A stretch of 64,000 nucleotides of DNA from Candidatus Accumulibacter necessarius (GCA_017302435.1 JAFLDL010000008.1:53081-117080); one strand, 5' to 3'; counted from the first letter of the stretch, positions 54,660 through 64,000 are shown. The notes: generated by a model not told the origin, from the sequence alone. Numbers and translations are program-made.

Positions 54660-55588
54660 ATGAGCCTGTTTTCCCTGCTTGCCGTCCTGCTGCTTGAGCA
54701 GGTCCGGCCACTGCCTTACCGTCGGTTTGTCCACGAACCCCTTTCGAGCCTGGCCGGCTTTCTCGAAAGCCGGTTCAATGCGGGCGAGCGCCAGAATGGA
54801 GTCGTCGCCTGGCTGATTGGCGTCGGTGGGCTGGTCTTCGTCACTGCAGCCATCCATCTCTTCCTTGCCGGACTCAGCCCCTTGCTCGCCTGGTTATGGA
54901 CCGTCGCTGTCCTCTGTGTGACGATGGGCTTCCGCCAGTTCAGTCGCCATTATACGAGCATTCAGCTGGCGCTTCGCACGGGTGACGTGGCGCAGGCGCG
55001 CAGACTGCTTGCCGAGTGGCGGGGTTGAGCGGCGGAAGGTCTGTCCTCCTCCGAGATCGCTCGACTGGCGATCGAGGAGGTGCTTTGCGCGTCGCATCGC
55101 CATGTTTTCGGCGTCTTCGTGTGCTTTCTTCTCCTGCCCGGCCCTTGCGGCGCGGTGCTGTGTCGCGTCTCTGCCTTCCTGGCCGATGCCTGGGGCGGGC
55201 GAGGCGGCGCAGAAGATGGTGATTTCGGAGCTTTTGCAGGGCGAACCTTTGCTATCATTGACTGGCTTCCTGTGCGGCTGACTGCTGCGGCTTTCGCCAT
55301 CATCGGCGATTTTGGAGGATGCGGTGTATTGCTGGCGCACGCGAGCCGACCAATGGCCAGGCGATGGTCTGGGGATTGTCCTGGCGAGCGGCGCTGGTGC
55401 CTTTGGGGGTCCGCCTCGGGATGCCGGTGCTTGACGTCGGCGAGGTCGCCGAGCGGGCAGAGATCGGTACCGGTGAAGAAGCAGACGTTGACTTCATGGA
55501 GAGTGCCGTCGGGCTGGTTTGGCGGGTGCTGGTGCTGTGGTGGTTGTTGTTGCTTTTGTTGGGGCTTGCCAGTCTGGTAGGCGGTTGA
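54660..55588 (+). pseudogene. Broken cobD/cbiB-family cobalamin biosynthesis gene (in-frame TGA and two +1 insertions)
   Basis: The N-terminal part from ATG 54660 (MSLFSLLAVLLLEQVRPLPYRR) is a CobD/CbiB-like membrane protein. It stops at TGA 55026-55028, but the same frame continues past it with clear family sequence (SSSEIARLAIEEV, FGVFVCFLLLPGP, WLPVRLTAAAFAIIGDF). At about 55314 one extra G shifts the frame so that EDAVYCWRTRADQWPGDGLG is read in frame +1, and an extra G in the run 55405-55409 shifts again to GVRLGMPVLDVGEVAERA. Removing the two insertions gives 309 codons, the normal length. So this is either a true pseudogene or a region with sequence errors; three separate lesions favour the first. 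Confidence 0.8.
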
Positions 55589-55612
55589 TCGATCAATTAC
55601 AGGAGTTTCTTC

Positions 55613-56794
<1,182 letters not shown>

Positions 56795-56820
56795 GCGCAG
56801 TCTTCCTAAGCCTTTCAGAA

Positions 56821-56851
56821 AGCCCGACCGGTTGCCGGTCGGGCTTTTTTT
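56821..56851 (+). terminator. Strong rho-independent terminator after the thiolase
   Basis: AGCCCGACCGG-TTG-CCGGTCGGGCT forms a perfect 11-bp stem with a 3-nt loop, followed by seven T. Confidence 0.93.
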
Positions 56852-56921
56852 CGCCCGTGACGCTTGGAAGGGTCGCCGATCCAGAACTCAGGCTGGCTTC
56901 GCTGGCCGATTTCCGGCGGAA

Positions 56922-59900
56922 TCATTGAGGGTAGCTTTCATACACATGCTCGAACACCGCCGAGCATTTCTGATGGTAAAGCTCCGGCGTATAGGCGCGC
57001 GGTAGGCCGTTGTCGAGCATGTCCTCGATAGTGAGCTTCAACTGTGATCGGGCGGCGGATTTCTGCCGCCAGTTGAGCACCAGCAGGCCCTCGAGCCGTG
57101 CCAGGAGATCTCGTGCCACCTTCTTCACCTCGGCGCGTTCGCCCGCACTGAGTTCGGGTGCCGGTCGAGTCAGGATGTCGAAGATGACCAGCTCTTCCTC
57201 GCTGATGTTCTCGCGCACATGCCGTTCCTGCTCTTCGCTCAGGCTGTTGGAGAGCTTCACCAGCTCCTCGAACAGTTCCTCGATACTGCGGCTGCCGGCG
57301 TTATAGCTCTCGATCAGCGCCTCGAACTTATCGGCGAAGTCGGCGCGGGTGCGGTTGAGCCGGATCATCTTTTCCAGCTGGGAGCGGATCGCCGCCTTGA
57401 GCACTTCAAGGTCGGTGTTTCTGTGCTTCGATTTCTTGAAGCGCTGCGCCAGCGCCTCGAAGTTGATCTTCGACAGGTCAAGCGCCGGCGGGCCGGATTC
57501 GCGGATTTCGTGGCCGGTGATGGATTCGTCGAGCAGGCCGTTGATCTGGTTCATCATCTGCGAGATATCCGGCCGGTTGGGGTTCAGCTTCACCCGGATC
57601 GCTTCGGCCAGCGTCGTCAGGCAGGCGACGCGGCTGGCAAATTCCAGTGCCGCCGGGTCAGGCTTCACGGCACGGTAGAGCGTGCTCACCAGCCGCTCAT
57701 GGGCGAAGAAGTCTCGGCGCAGCGGGTCGGGGGAGATCAGGGCGTTCATGCCGTCCTCGATGCGCGACAGGCGCTCCATGCTGCCGGCAGCCGTCACCTC
57801 GACCTCAGCCAGCAGCACGCCGTGCGCAGCGCAGAAGGCCGTCGCATCGACCACCGAACGACGCAGTTCCTCGACCAGTTGCTGCTTGTCCTCGACCGGA
57901 CTCTTACCGTCCTTGCCGGCGCCGTAGATCGCCAGTGCCTTTTCCAGCGAGGCGAAGACGTTCGCGTAATCGACGATGACCCCGCTGTGCTTGCCGGGGA
58001 ACACCCGGTTGGCACGGGCGATGGTCTGCATCAGCGAGTGGTTGCGCATCGGCTTGTCGAGATACACCGTCGAGCAGCTCGGCGCGTCGAAGCCGGTCAG
58101 CCACATGGCGCAGACGAAGACCAGGCGCAGCGGGTCGTCGGTGTCCTTGAACTTTTCATCCAAGCCGGGCTGTGAGTCATTCATGCGCTTACGGTGCGGC
58201 TCGATGTCGAGGCCTCTGGCACGCATCTGTTGGATTTCGTTCTGTCCCGGTGAGACGATCACCGCCATGTCGGTGCTGGTCAGTACCTCCAGCCGTTGTT
58301 TCAGCTCGGCCATGCGCAGGTCACGCCGCGCCTGTTCTGGTGTCATCTCGCCACCACTCGACAGATACGCCAGTTCGCCCACTTCCCCCTGCACCCGTGC
58401 CGTTTCCGCGGCCCAATGCGCCTTCACCTTGTCGTGCATGCGCAGTGCGGTTGCCTTGTCGATGCACACCACCATCGCCTTGCCCAAGAACCCCCGCCCG
58501 AGGAAGTGGCGCACGATATCCTGCGCCACGGTCTCCAGGCGGTCGTCTCGGGTGATCAGGTGGTATTGCCGCCCCAGCACCTTCTCCAGTTTGGCTTCCT
58601 GGTCCGCGTCGAGCTCGGCGTCCTCGATCAGGCGGTAGATGTCTTCGTTGAGGTCCGGGTTGACGAGCTGCAATTCCGGCGTGCGGTTCTCGTAAAACAG
58701 CGGCACCGTGGCGCCGTCCTCGATCGACTGCTGGAAGTCGTAGATCGAAACGTAATCGCCGAACACTTCCTTGGTGCGTTCCTCGCCGGCAATCAGCGGC
58801 GTGCCGGTAAAGGCCAGGAACATCGCCCTGGGCAGCGCGGCGCGCATGTTGAGCGCCAGCGTGTCGTACTGGCTGCGGTGCGCCTCGTCGGTCAGCACGA
58901 TCACGTCGGAACGCTCGCAGAGCAATTCCGGCGTCTGAAACTTGTGCACCAGCGTGAAGACGTAGCGGTGGTTGCCGCGCAGCAGTTCGCGCAGGTGCGC
59001 GCCGCTGGCGGCGTGGCATTCGTCGCCCGCAGCCTCGCTCACGGCGCCGGTGGTCTTGAAGGTCCTGGCGATCTGCTCGTCCAGCTCGACACGGTCGGTG
59101 ACGACGACGAAGGTCCAGTTGCCGGCCAGCTTCCTCAGCACCTTCTGCGCGAAGAAGACCATCGAAAAGCTCTTGCCGCTGCCCTGCGTCTGCCAGAACA
59201 CTCCGCCACGCCCATGGCCCAGCTTGCGCGCCTCCAGCATCGAGGCGATGGCGTTATTGACGCCGAGAAACTGGTGGTTCTGGCCAAGAATCTTGACCAG
59301 CCCGGCCTTGTGCTCGGAAAACAGCGTGAAGTTCTCGACCAGGTCGAGCAGGCGGGCGGGATCACAGGTGCCGCGCAGCATCACTTCCAGCGACACACGG
59401 CGCGCTTCGTCCTCGCGCTCGATGCGTTTCCACTCCACCCAGCGGTCCCAGTCGGCGGTGAGCGAGCCGAGGCGGCTGTCGGTGCCGTTGCTGGCGATGA
59501 GCAGCGCGTTGCTCCAGAACAGCGCCGGAATCTGCTGCCGGTAGTGGGTCAGGTTTTCGTCGAAAGCAGCACGCGCCGGGACGCCGGGCTTCTTGAGTTC
59601 GATCACCACCCACGGCAGGCCATTGACGAAGCCGACCAGATCGGGCCGACAGGTGTAGAGCGGGCCGGTCACGGTCATTTGGCTGACGAGCAGGAAATCG
59701 TTGTTCTCCGGATGTTCCCAATCGACGACGCGCAGGCGTTCGGTGCATTGGCCACCACTCTGGCCGCCGTGCTCGCGGTCAGGAACCGAAACCGTGATGC
59801 CTTCCTTGAGCAGCCGATAGACCTCGCGGTTCGCCGCCTCCAGGCTCATCGCCGAACGGTCGCGGGTGAGTTCGTCGATGGCGGTTTGTATCGCTTCCGG

Positions 59901-60101
59901 TGGGAGGGTCGGGTTGAATTTGCCCAGCGCGGCGCGCAGGCGTTCGACCAGCACCACCTCGCCCCGGGTTTCGCGCCCCAGCGTACCACCCGCGCCGAAG
60001 GTTTCATCCAGCGCCGACACCGTCTGCCAGCCGAGCGCGGCGAACAGCCCGATGGCGGGCTGCTCGACGAGCTGGTCTTCGGAGTAGGCGTGCGGGCTCA
60101 T
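56922..60101 (-). CDS. hsdR: Type I restriction enzyme R subunit
   Basis: A 1059-aa HsdR, full length. The N-terminal nuclease domain has D154 (CRPDLVGF) and the ExK motif (E168, K170, in VVIELKKPG). The helicase motor has Walker A QTQGSGKS at residues about 304-311, the DEAH box (TDEAHRSQ, 405-408), a FTGTPLI motif and ARANRVFPGKHSGVIVDY in the second RecA domain. It needs HsdM and HsdS, and no hsdM is in the window; only a 52-aa hsdS remnant is seen at the right edge. It overlaps the upstream AbiEii-like gene by 4 bp (ATGA). Confidence 0.95.
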   Translation of the reverse strand: MSPHAYSEDQLVEQPAIGLFAALGWQTVSALDETFGAGGTLGRETRGEVVLVERLRAALGKFNPTLPPEAIQTAIDELTRDRSAMSLEAANREVYRLLKEGITVSVPDREHGGQSGGQCTERLRVVDWEHPENNDFLLVSQMTVTGPLYTCRPDLVGFVNGLPWVVIELKKPGVPARAAFDENLTHYRQQIPALFWSNALLIASNGTDSRLGSLTADWDRWVEWKRIEREDEARRVSLEVMLRGTCDPARLLDLVENFTLFSEHKAGLVKILGQNHQFLGVNNAIASMLEARKLGHGRGGVFWQTQGSGKSFSMVFFAQKVLRKLAGNWTFVVVTDRVELDEQIARTFKTTGAVSEAAGDECHAASGAHLRELLRGNHRYVFTLVHKFQTPELLCERSDVIVLTDEAHRSQYDTLALNMRAALPRAMFLAFTGTPLIAGEERTKEVFGDYVSIYDFQQSIEDGATVPLFYENRTPELQLVNPDLNEDIYRLIEDAELDADQEAKLEKVLGRQYHLITRDDRLETVAQDIVRHFLGRGFLGKAMVVCIDKATALRMHDKVKAHWAAETARVQGEVGELAYLSSGGEMTPEQARRDLRMAELKQRLEVLTSTDMAVIVSPGQNEIQQMRARGLDIEPHRKRMNDSQPGLDEKFKDTDDPLRLVFVCAMWLTGFDAPSCSTVYLDKPMRNHSLMQTIARANRVFPGKHSGVIVDYANVFASLEKALAIYGAGKDGKSPVEDKQQLVEELRRSVVDATAFCAAHGVLLAEVEVTAAGSMERLSRIEDGMNALISPDPLRRDFFAHERLVSTLYRAVKPDPAALEFASRVACLTTLAEAIRVKLNPNRPDISQMMNQINGLLDESITGHEIRESGPPALDLSKINFEALAQRFKKSKHRNTDLEVLKAAIRSQLEKMIRLNRTRADFADKFEALIESYNAGSRSIEELFEELVKLSNSLSEEQERHVRENISEEELVIFDILTRPAPELSAGERAEVKKVARDLLARLEGLLVLNWRQKSAARSQLKLTIEDMLDNGLPRAYTPELYHQKCSAVFEHVYESYPQ

Positions 60102-60808
60102 GGCAACTGAAGTCCGGCGATCGCATTCAGTTTGGCGAGCAAGTCGGGCAGACGCTCCTGACTCGCCGCATCGCCCGGCAAATGTCCCGGCAAGGCGTCC
60201 ATGAACGCCGGCTGTGCCAGCAGGCCCTGAAAACGCTCAGCCAGATAGAAGGTGAGCTCGGGCGGGCTGGTGCGGCACTCATCCCGCAGCGCGTCGCGCC
60301 CATCGACCACCGCGAGCAGGTCGCCGAGATCATGGCTGAACAGGAAATCACCCTCGCCACGCCCGTCGAACGCCTCCAGCTTGGTGGCCAGAAACACCGG
60401 TGCGGCGATCAGGCGGATGATGCGACCGCCGGGCAGCGCGACTGCCTGGGCCGTCTCCAGCGCCAGCGGATACCAGCGGTTGGCAAAACCGAGAATTTTT
60501 TCCAAGGTGGGCATCACATCCACCGCCACCGATCCCACCTGCCAGCGACAGATCGGCGCTCCCGGGCGCATGTCCGGCACAAAGCCACGCGCACGCAGCG
60601 CTGCCTCGACCCGATGGTAGTCGGACAACACCACGGCCTGGCAGACCAGGTCCACATCTTCCGTCGGACGAATCGCCGGCATCGCCGTATCGGTAATCAA
60701 CAATCCGGCCACTGCACCGCCGACAAAGACCATTTCCTCGCACAGATCGTCACCCAGCCGCTCGGCAACGACCTCCAGCACGGCCACATTGGGATCGTTG
60801 GCGTTCAT
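60098..60808 (-). CDS. AbiEii-like nucleotidyltransferase (toxin-type)
   Basis: A 236-aa protein with a nucleotidyltransferase core: FVGGAVAGLLITDTAMPAIRPTEDVDLV contains the GG and DxD-type motif (EDVDLV), and the downstream ATKLEAFDGRGEGDFLFSHDLGDLLAVVDGR segment matches AbiEii/AbiGii proteins. In the AbiE system this is the toxin that adds nucleotides to tRNA. It is coupled by ATGA overlaps to the upstream helix-turn-helix gene and the downstream hsdR. Confidence 0.82.
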   Translation of the reverse strand: MNANDPNVAVLEVVAERLGDDLCEEMVFVGGAVAGLLITDTAMPAIRPTEDVDLVCQAVVLSDYHRVEAALRARGFVPDMRPGAPICRWQVGSVAVDVMPTLEKILGFANRWYPLALETAQAVALPGGRIIRLIAAPVFLATKLEAFDGRGEGDFLFSHDLGDLLAVVDGRDALRDECRTSPPELTFYLAERFQGLLAQPAFMDALPGHLPGDAASQERLPDLLAKLNAIAGLQLP

Positions 60809-61350
60809 GGCTGCAAGCGCTTTTCCAACAGATCGATCGCCAGCGCGCGTTCGCGGGTGCTACCGCCGCGCACCGCATCGAAGAGCACCAGCAACTCGTA
60901 CAGCGCCGGGTTGCGCCCAGCCGCATCCGGCACCCTCGGGTAAAGCGGATAAAAGGCCACGCCGCGCACGGTGCCGTCCTTGTGCGGCCACACCGGCAGC
61001 GGGTCGCCCCCCGGCACGATCAGGTCCTTCAGCGGCGCTGCCGCGTAGCCGGTCGGCATGCCCCGCGTCAGCCCGCCGCGGGTGGCCGGAAAGCAGTAGC
61101 GCGCGCCGTGCTGGACGAACAGCCGCAGCGCGGCGAGGATCACCGCTGCCTTGCCGCTCGTGTCCTTGTGGGCAAGCTGGGCGGCCACCGCCCGCTCGAC
61201 CGCCCCATGCACCTCCGATGCCGTCATGCCCAGTTCGGCCGCCAGCGCCGCATAGGTCGGCGCCGGGCCGCGCTCCAGCGCCAAGCGCAGCAGCACCACC
61301 AGGTCCTGCGGACGCAGCACGATTTGCGGGTTGGACTTTGAACCGGCCAC
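60805..61350 (-). CDS. Helix-turn-helix regulator, AbiEi-like antitoxin candidate
   Basis: A 181-aa protein starting at GTG 61350; AGGAG lies 7 bp before it. An apparent extension upstream to ATG 61398 would be coded by the 26-bp palindrome itself and is rejected. Residues about 5-55 form a helix-turn-helix domain (PQIVLRPQDLVVLLRLAL, AALAAELGMTASEVHGAVERA); the rest is an unassigned domain. The pair with an AbiEii-like nucleotidyltransferase suggests an antitoxin that also represses its own promoter. The exact family could also be MarR-like; the antitoxin label is an inference. Confidence 0.72.
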   Translation of the reverse strand: MAGSKSNPQIVLRPQDLVVLLRLALERGPAPTYAALAAELGMTASEVHGAVERAVAAQLAHKDTSGKAAVILAALRLFVQHGARYCFPATRGGLTRGMPTGYAAAPLKDLIVPGGDPLPVWPHKDGTVRGVAFYPLYPRVPDAAGRNPALYELLVLFDAVRGGSTRERALAIDLLEKRLQP

Positions 61351-61363
61351 CGAAAAGCTCCTG

Positions 61364-61389
61364 TATTCGCTATTCGCGAATAGCGAATA
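61364..61389. promoter_or_regulatory. Perfect 26-bp palindrome, probable operator of the AbiE-like operon
   Basis: TATTCGCTATTCG followed by its exact complement CGAATAGCGAATA. It lies directly upstream of the AGGAG ribosome site of the HTH gene and contains repeated TATTCGC/GCGAATA units, as expected for cooperative binding of a dimeric repressor. Confidence 0.8.
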
Positions 61390-61515
61390 TAGGCGCATGG
61401 CGCGTTGTTGGCAATGGCGAGGGGGTGGCCGTGCCGAGCGGATGTCTACTAAAACAGCAACAGATTAGTAGGAATGTCATTGCCGCGGGCCGACTTCAAT
61501 TCCCAGATACCATCG

Positions 61516-61635
61516 CAGCGCCCCGCCCGCGCCGGAGCTCTCCTCCAGTACCAAAACCGTCTGTCAGCCAAGCGTGGCAAACAGCCCGATGGCGGGCTTT
61601 TTGCCGCGCTGGTCCTCGGAGTAGGCGTGCGACAC
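61516..61635 (-). pseudogene. Relic of a second hsdR 5' end
   Basis: From GTG 61635, 2 bp after the stop of the DUF262 gene, the minus strand codes VSHAYSEDQRGKKPAIGLF..., aligning with the first 40 residues of the intact HsdR (MSPHAYSEDQLVEQPAIGLF...). The tryptophan at HsdR position 25 is replaced by TGA (61564-61566), and similarity ends after GAGGAL. It is thus a dead N-terminal fragment of an hsdR allele, left between the DUF262 gene and the AbiE-like pair. Confidence 0.85.
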
Positions 61636-61636
61636 G

Positions 61637-63727
61637 TTACTCCGTCACCCGCTCATACGCCTGATGCACCACATGCATGGCGGCTGGAACCAGCGCTGCG
61701 TCCCGAAGCGAGAAAATCACGTCCCCGGTTTCGTTGGCGTGGGTGATGAAGGCGTAGTCCGACGCATCCTGCGCGATCCCGGAGGGGTCGTCGGTCTCGT
61801 CGAAGTCCACGTTGGCCAGCAGCAGGATGTAGCGGGTGCGCGGCAGCACTTCAAGGAAGTGGTCGAAGACCCGATACACCACGCTCTTCGCCCCGCAGAG
61901 TTCCACCACGTCGTCACCCAGCGCCAGCAGATGCGGGCGGATCGCGTCGAACAGCGTGCGGGCATCAGAATCGAAGCCCACCGTCTCAATGCTGTATTGG
62001 GCAGCGGCCGCGCGGTGTTCTTCCAGTTCAGCGGCACGCACGGCATCCATGTCCACCGACAGCGTCGGCCAGATCTTCACCGCCTGCTGCGCGAGCGCCT
62101 TGCCGCGGGCCTCGATCTCTGCCGCCGTCCAGCGGGTCTGCTCGCGGATGAAGCGGTTCAGGCGCAGCGGGCTGTCGTTGAAGCCCTTGGCCATCGTCTT
62201 CTTCTCATCGAAGGCTCGGTCGCTGTATTCGGCGTTGTAGCCGGTCAGGGTCAGGTTGCCCAAGCGGTGCAGCCAGGTGTCCTGGATCAGCTTCCAGTCC
62301 GCCCCGAGCATCTCGCGCCAGGCCGGCATGAGGTTCTCGTTCTGCGGCAGCACGTGTTCAATGGTGAAGGTGCTGGTATCGATCTTCTCCTTGCTTTCGT
62401 TTTCCAGGCGGTCGAGCAGGTAGGCGCAGGAGCGCATCGCATACACGTCGCGCGTTTCCAGCGCGTCACGGAACTCGGTGTCGGACGGGAAGCGACGCTT
62501 CTTGCCGCCCCGGTACAGTGCCACCTTGAGGCTTTGCAGGGGCGCTGCGTCGCGAACCTTGTAGGCGATGCCGGCAAAGATCTGGTACAGGCTGCGGGTC
62601 TGCATGTCGCAGGCCGAGCGGCGGAAGACGTAGCTTTCGAGCAGCTCGATCGCCTCGCCGAGGGCCCGGCTGTCGAAGGCACTGGTGCGCGCATGGCAGT
62701 CGTGCAGGCGCAGCATCAGGGGCGAGGCCACCTCCACCAGTGCGCGCAGCCGGCCGGCCGCCGCGGCGAACTGCGGGTCCGCTTCGCGGCCGAGGCTGAA
62801 GCGAACGTAGTAGCCCGCAAAGCGGCGCAGCTCAGCGAGCACGTCTTCCACCGTCCGGGTGGTGGTTTCGCCGTGGAAGTAATTGCGGAAGTGATGGTAG
62901 ATCGCATCGGCGCGCAGTTGCTTGCTCGGCTTGAGCTTGAGGACGAGGAAGTCGCGACAGAACTTGTCGAACTCGCTGCGGTAACGGTTGCCGAAATCGA
63001 CCTCGATCGGCCGCCAGTAATCGTCATACAGGCGGGTTTGCAGTTCGTCGTCGAGGCGCATCAGCACAAAGTTGCGGATCAGGTCGGCCTGCGTCAGATC
63101 CAGCCCCGTGGAGTTGAGGCTCTCGAAGATCATCTGCGGGTCGTCGTGCCCGCGCGTCAGGCTGACATCGACGATCACCAGCTTGGCGATGCCGGCATAG
63201 ACCTGGGCGACGTTGGCCTCGGCAAGCCGGTCCTGGAAGAAAGCGTAGTTCTCGCGCACCGTCTCGGCTGCGGCATCCGAGAGCGACTGCCCGGCCAGCA
63301 GCGCCGACAGCGCCTCGTTGTCGGCACGGCGCAGCATCACTTTGCTGCGGCGTTCGCCCTTGCCGTGGCGGTTGCGCAGGAATCGGTCTTCCACCTCTTC
63401 GGCCGAAGGCAGGGCCTCGTCGTCGGAGGGGTGCGTATTCAGGCGATCGCGTAGCGCGGTGAGCAGCAGGGTTACGGTGGTCAGCCGCTGTTGCCCGTCG
63501 ATCACCAGCCAGCGGGGAATAGCGGCCTGATTGTCTTCGGCGGCGATGTAGACTACAGAGCCCAGAAAATGCGCCCGTACATTGGAATCGCCGCCGACCC
63601 GCAGGATGTCGTTCCAGAGCTGTTGGCAGTGCTTGGTACCCCAGGAGTAGTCGCGCTGGAAGATCGGCACGATGAACTGCTTGGCGCCGTCGAGGAGTTG
63701 GGTCAGCGGGAGGTCTTGGGCATTCAT
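61637..63727 (-). CDS. DUF262/DUF1524 protein (GmrSD-like restriction factor)
   Basis: A 696-aa protein. The N-terminal DUF262 domain has the nucleotide-binding motif IDGQQRLTT (76-84) and FQRDYSWG near residue 23; the later DUF1524 HNH-type nuclease motif reads TIEHVLPQN at about residue 452. A C-terminal domain follows. GmrSD-type proteins use NTP to cut modified phage DNA. It lies in a type I restriction locus between the hsdS remnant and the hsdR remains, coupled by ATGA to the hsdS frame. Confidence 0.9.
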   Translation of the reverse strand: MNAQDLPLTQLLDGAKQFIVPIFQRDYSWGTKHCQQLWNDILRVGGDSNVRAHFLGSVVYIAAEDNQAAIPRWLVIDGQQRLTTVTLLLTALRDRLNTHPSDDEALPSAEEVEDRFLRNRHGKGERRSKVMLRRADNEALSALLAGQSLSDAAAETVRENYAFFQDRLAEANVAQVYAGIAKLVIVDVSLTRGHDDPQMIFESLNSTGLDLTQADLIRNFVLMRLDDELQTRLYDDYWRPIEVDFGNRYRSEFDKFCRDFLVLKLKPSKQLRADAIYHHFRNYFHGETTTRTVEDVLAELRRFAGYYVRFSLGREADPQFAAAAGRLRALVEVASPLMLRLHDCHARTSAFDSRALGEAIELLESYVFRRSACDMQTRSLYQIFAGIAYKVRDAAPLQSLKVALYRGGKKRRFPSDTEFRDALETRDVYAMRSCAYLLDRLENESKEKIDTSTFTIEHVLPQNENLMPAWREMLGADWKLIQDTWLHRLGNLTLTGYNAEYSDRAFDEKKTMAKGFNDSPLRLNRFIREQTRWTAAEIEARGKALAQQAVKIWPTLSVDMDAVRAAELEEHRAAAAQYSIETVGFDSDARTLFDAIRPHLLALGDDVVELCGAKSVVYRVFDHFLEVLPRTRYILLLANVDFDETDDPSGIAQDASDYAFITHANETGDVIFSLRDAALVPAAMHVVHQAYERVTE

Positions 63728-63882
63728 GCGGACACCTGTTCGGGTAGGTTGGCGACGTCAATCTGGCCTGAAAGCAGGCGCGGCAACAACAGGTCGCGGG
63801 TGCGGCGGAGATTTTGGATTTGAAAGATGAGCACTTGCATTTGTTGGATGGCTGGATAAACGACTGCTGAAAATTGCGGCAT
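63724..63882 (-). pseudogene. C-terminal remnant of a type I specificity subunit (HsdS)
   Basis: From ATG 63882 the 52-aa product ends QIQNLRRTRDLLLPRLLSGQIDVANLP, the typical HsdS C-terminal helix end. The DNA-binding target recognition domains are missing; similarity seems to begin near residue 3 (QFSAVVYPAI), so the 5' part was lost at about 63883. The frame is open to the right edge but that part is not HsdS-like. It overlaps the DUF262 start by 4 bp. Confidence 0.78.
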
Positions 63883-63941
63883 TATGGAGCAACCACCCCG
63901 AATCTCTGACGAGCCCCACGGCGGCGGCGAACTTTTTTCTG

Positions 63942-63964
63942 ACGGGCTCACTCTGTGAGCCCGT
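63942..63964. repeat. Perfect 10-bp-stem hairpin at the hsdS breakpoint
   Basis: ACGGGCTCAC-TCT-GTGAGCCCGT, about 60 bp beyond the hsdS break. A run of T precedes it on the plus strand. A plus-strand ATG (63985) follows and runs off the window. It could be the edge of an inserted element. Confidence 0.55.
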
Positions 63965-64000
63965 AGAGTCTTACACTGATCCTCATGACCCACCCCCATG

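Noticed and set aside
55026-55028. In-frame TGA in the cobD-like gene as a selenocysteine codon, given selD in the window
   Set aside because: The same gene also has two frameshifts, no selenoprotein of this family is known to me, and no selA or selB was seen.
55585-55596. TTGATCGATCAA before the thiolase as an FNR box
   Set aside because: The half-sites are only 2 bp apart, while FNR needs 4.

Overview
The window (about 62-64% GC by eye) looks like a chromosomal segment of a betaproteobacterium, most likely Rhodocyclales. The rpsF-priB-rpsR-rplI-dnaB order, the PBP2-RodA-RlpA cluster, a copper ATPase-TauE/SafE-hemN-fnr block, and a glycogen cassette, a thiolase of the BktB type and a Na+/phosphate symporter would all suit a polymer-cycling organism such as Candidatus Accumulibacter. 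That name is an inference from gene content and protein resemblance; a marker-gene comparison would settle it.

Layout. 1-4.2 kb: cell elongation and septum genes (mrdA, rodA, rlpA). 4.2-10 kb: small unlinked genes (CapA-like protein, PPOX-fold protein, HAD phosphatase, alpha/beta hydrolase), a two-gene zeta-kinase module and a CRP/FNR-type regulator. 10-15.7 kb: two adjacent CBS-domain membrane proteins, a UspA protein and a NptA/PhoU-type phosphate symporter. 15.8-20.6 kb: a three-gene operon for a 2-oxoacid:ferredoxin oxidoreductase with a fused FAD/Fe-S partner. 20.8-24.3 kb: rhodanese, macro-domain protein, thioredoxin, a small cytochrome c and a stand-alone caspase-like peptidase. 24.4-27.5 kb: the ribosomal protein/dnaB cluster. 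27.5-33.8 kb: transglutaminase-like protein, PhoH, peroxiredoxin, and an SOS cassette lexA-imuA-imuB behind a clear LexA box. 34.6-40.7 kb: pgi-pgm-glgC-glgA. 42-49 kb: selD, copper handling (copZ, copA, SafE-like), hemN and fnr. 49-52 kb: a four-gene operon (hemerythrin, DUF2249, heme-copper-oxidase-like membrane protein, SirB2) divergent from a UspA gene. 52-56.8 kb: aspartic protease, Nudix, a broken cobD/cbiB and a thiolase. 57-64 kb: a degenerate defence island.

How genes work together. The strongest regulatory theme is oxygen/NO control. A 9/10 FNR box between hemN and fnr lies 41.5 bp from the inferred hemN start. Two perfect FNR boxes lie between the hemerythrin operon and uspA, each at about -41.5 from a plausible start on its own side. 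A second FNR-family regulator with the same recognition-helix residues (E-T-V-S-R) sits downstream of another FNR-like site. The hemerythrin-DUF2249-membrane protein-SirB2 operon is the best candidate here for an undescribed system, probably in low-oxygen or nitric oxide physiology.

The right end holds an hsdS C-terminal remnant, a GmrSD-like DUF262/DUF1524 gene, a decayed 120-bp copy of the hsdR 5' end, an AbiEi/AbiEii-like pair behind a perfect 26-bp palindrome, and an intact hsdR. This arrangement suggests the AbiE-like pair, together with an hsdR allele, was inserted into a type I restriction operon. Two other decay events are visible: a cobD/cbiB gene with an in-frame TGA and two single-base insertions, and the truncated hsdS at the window edge.
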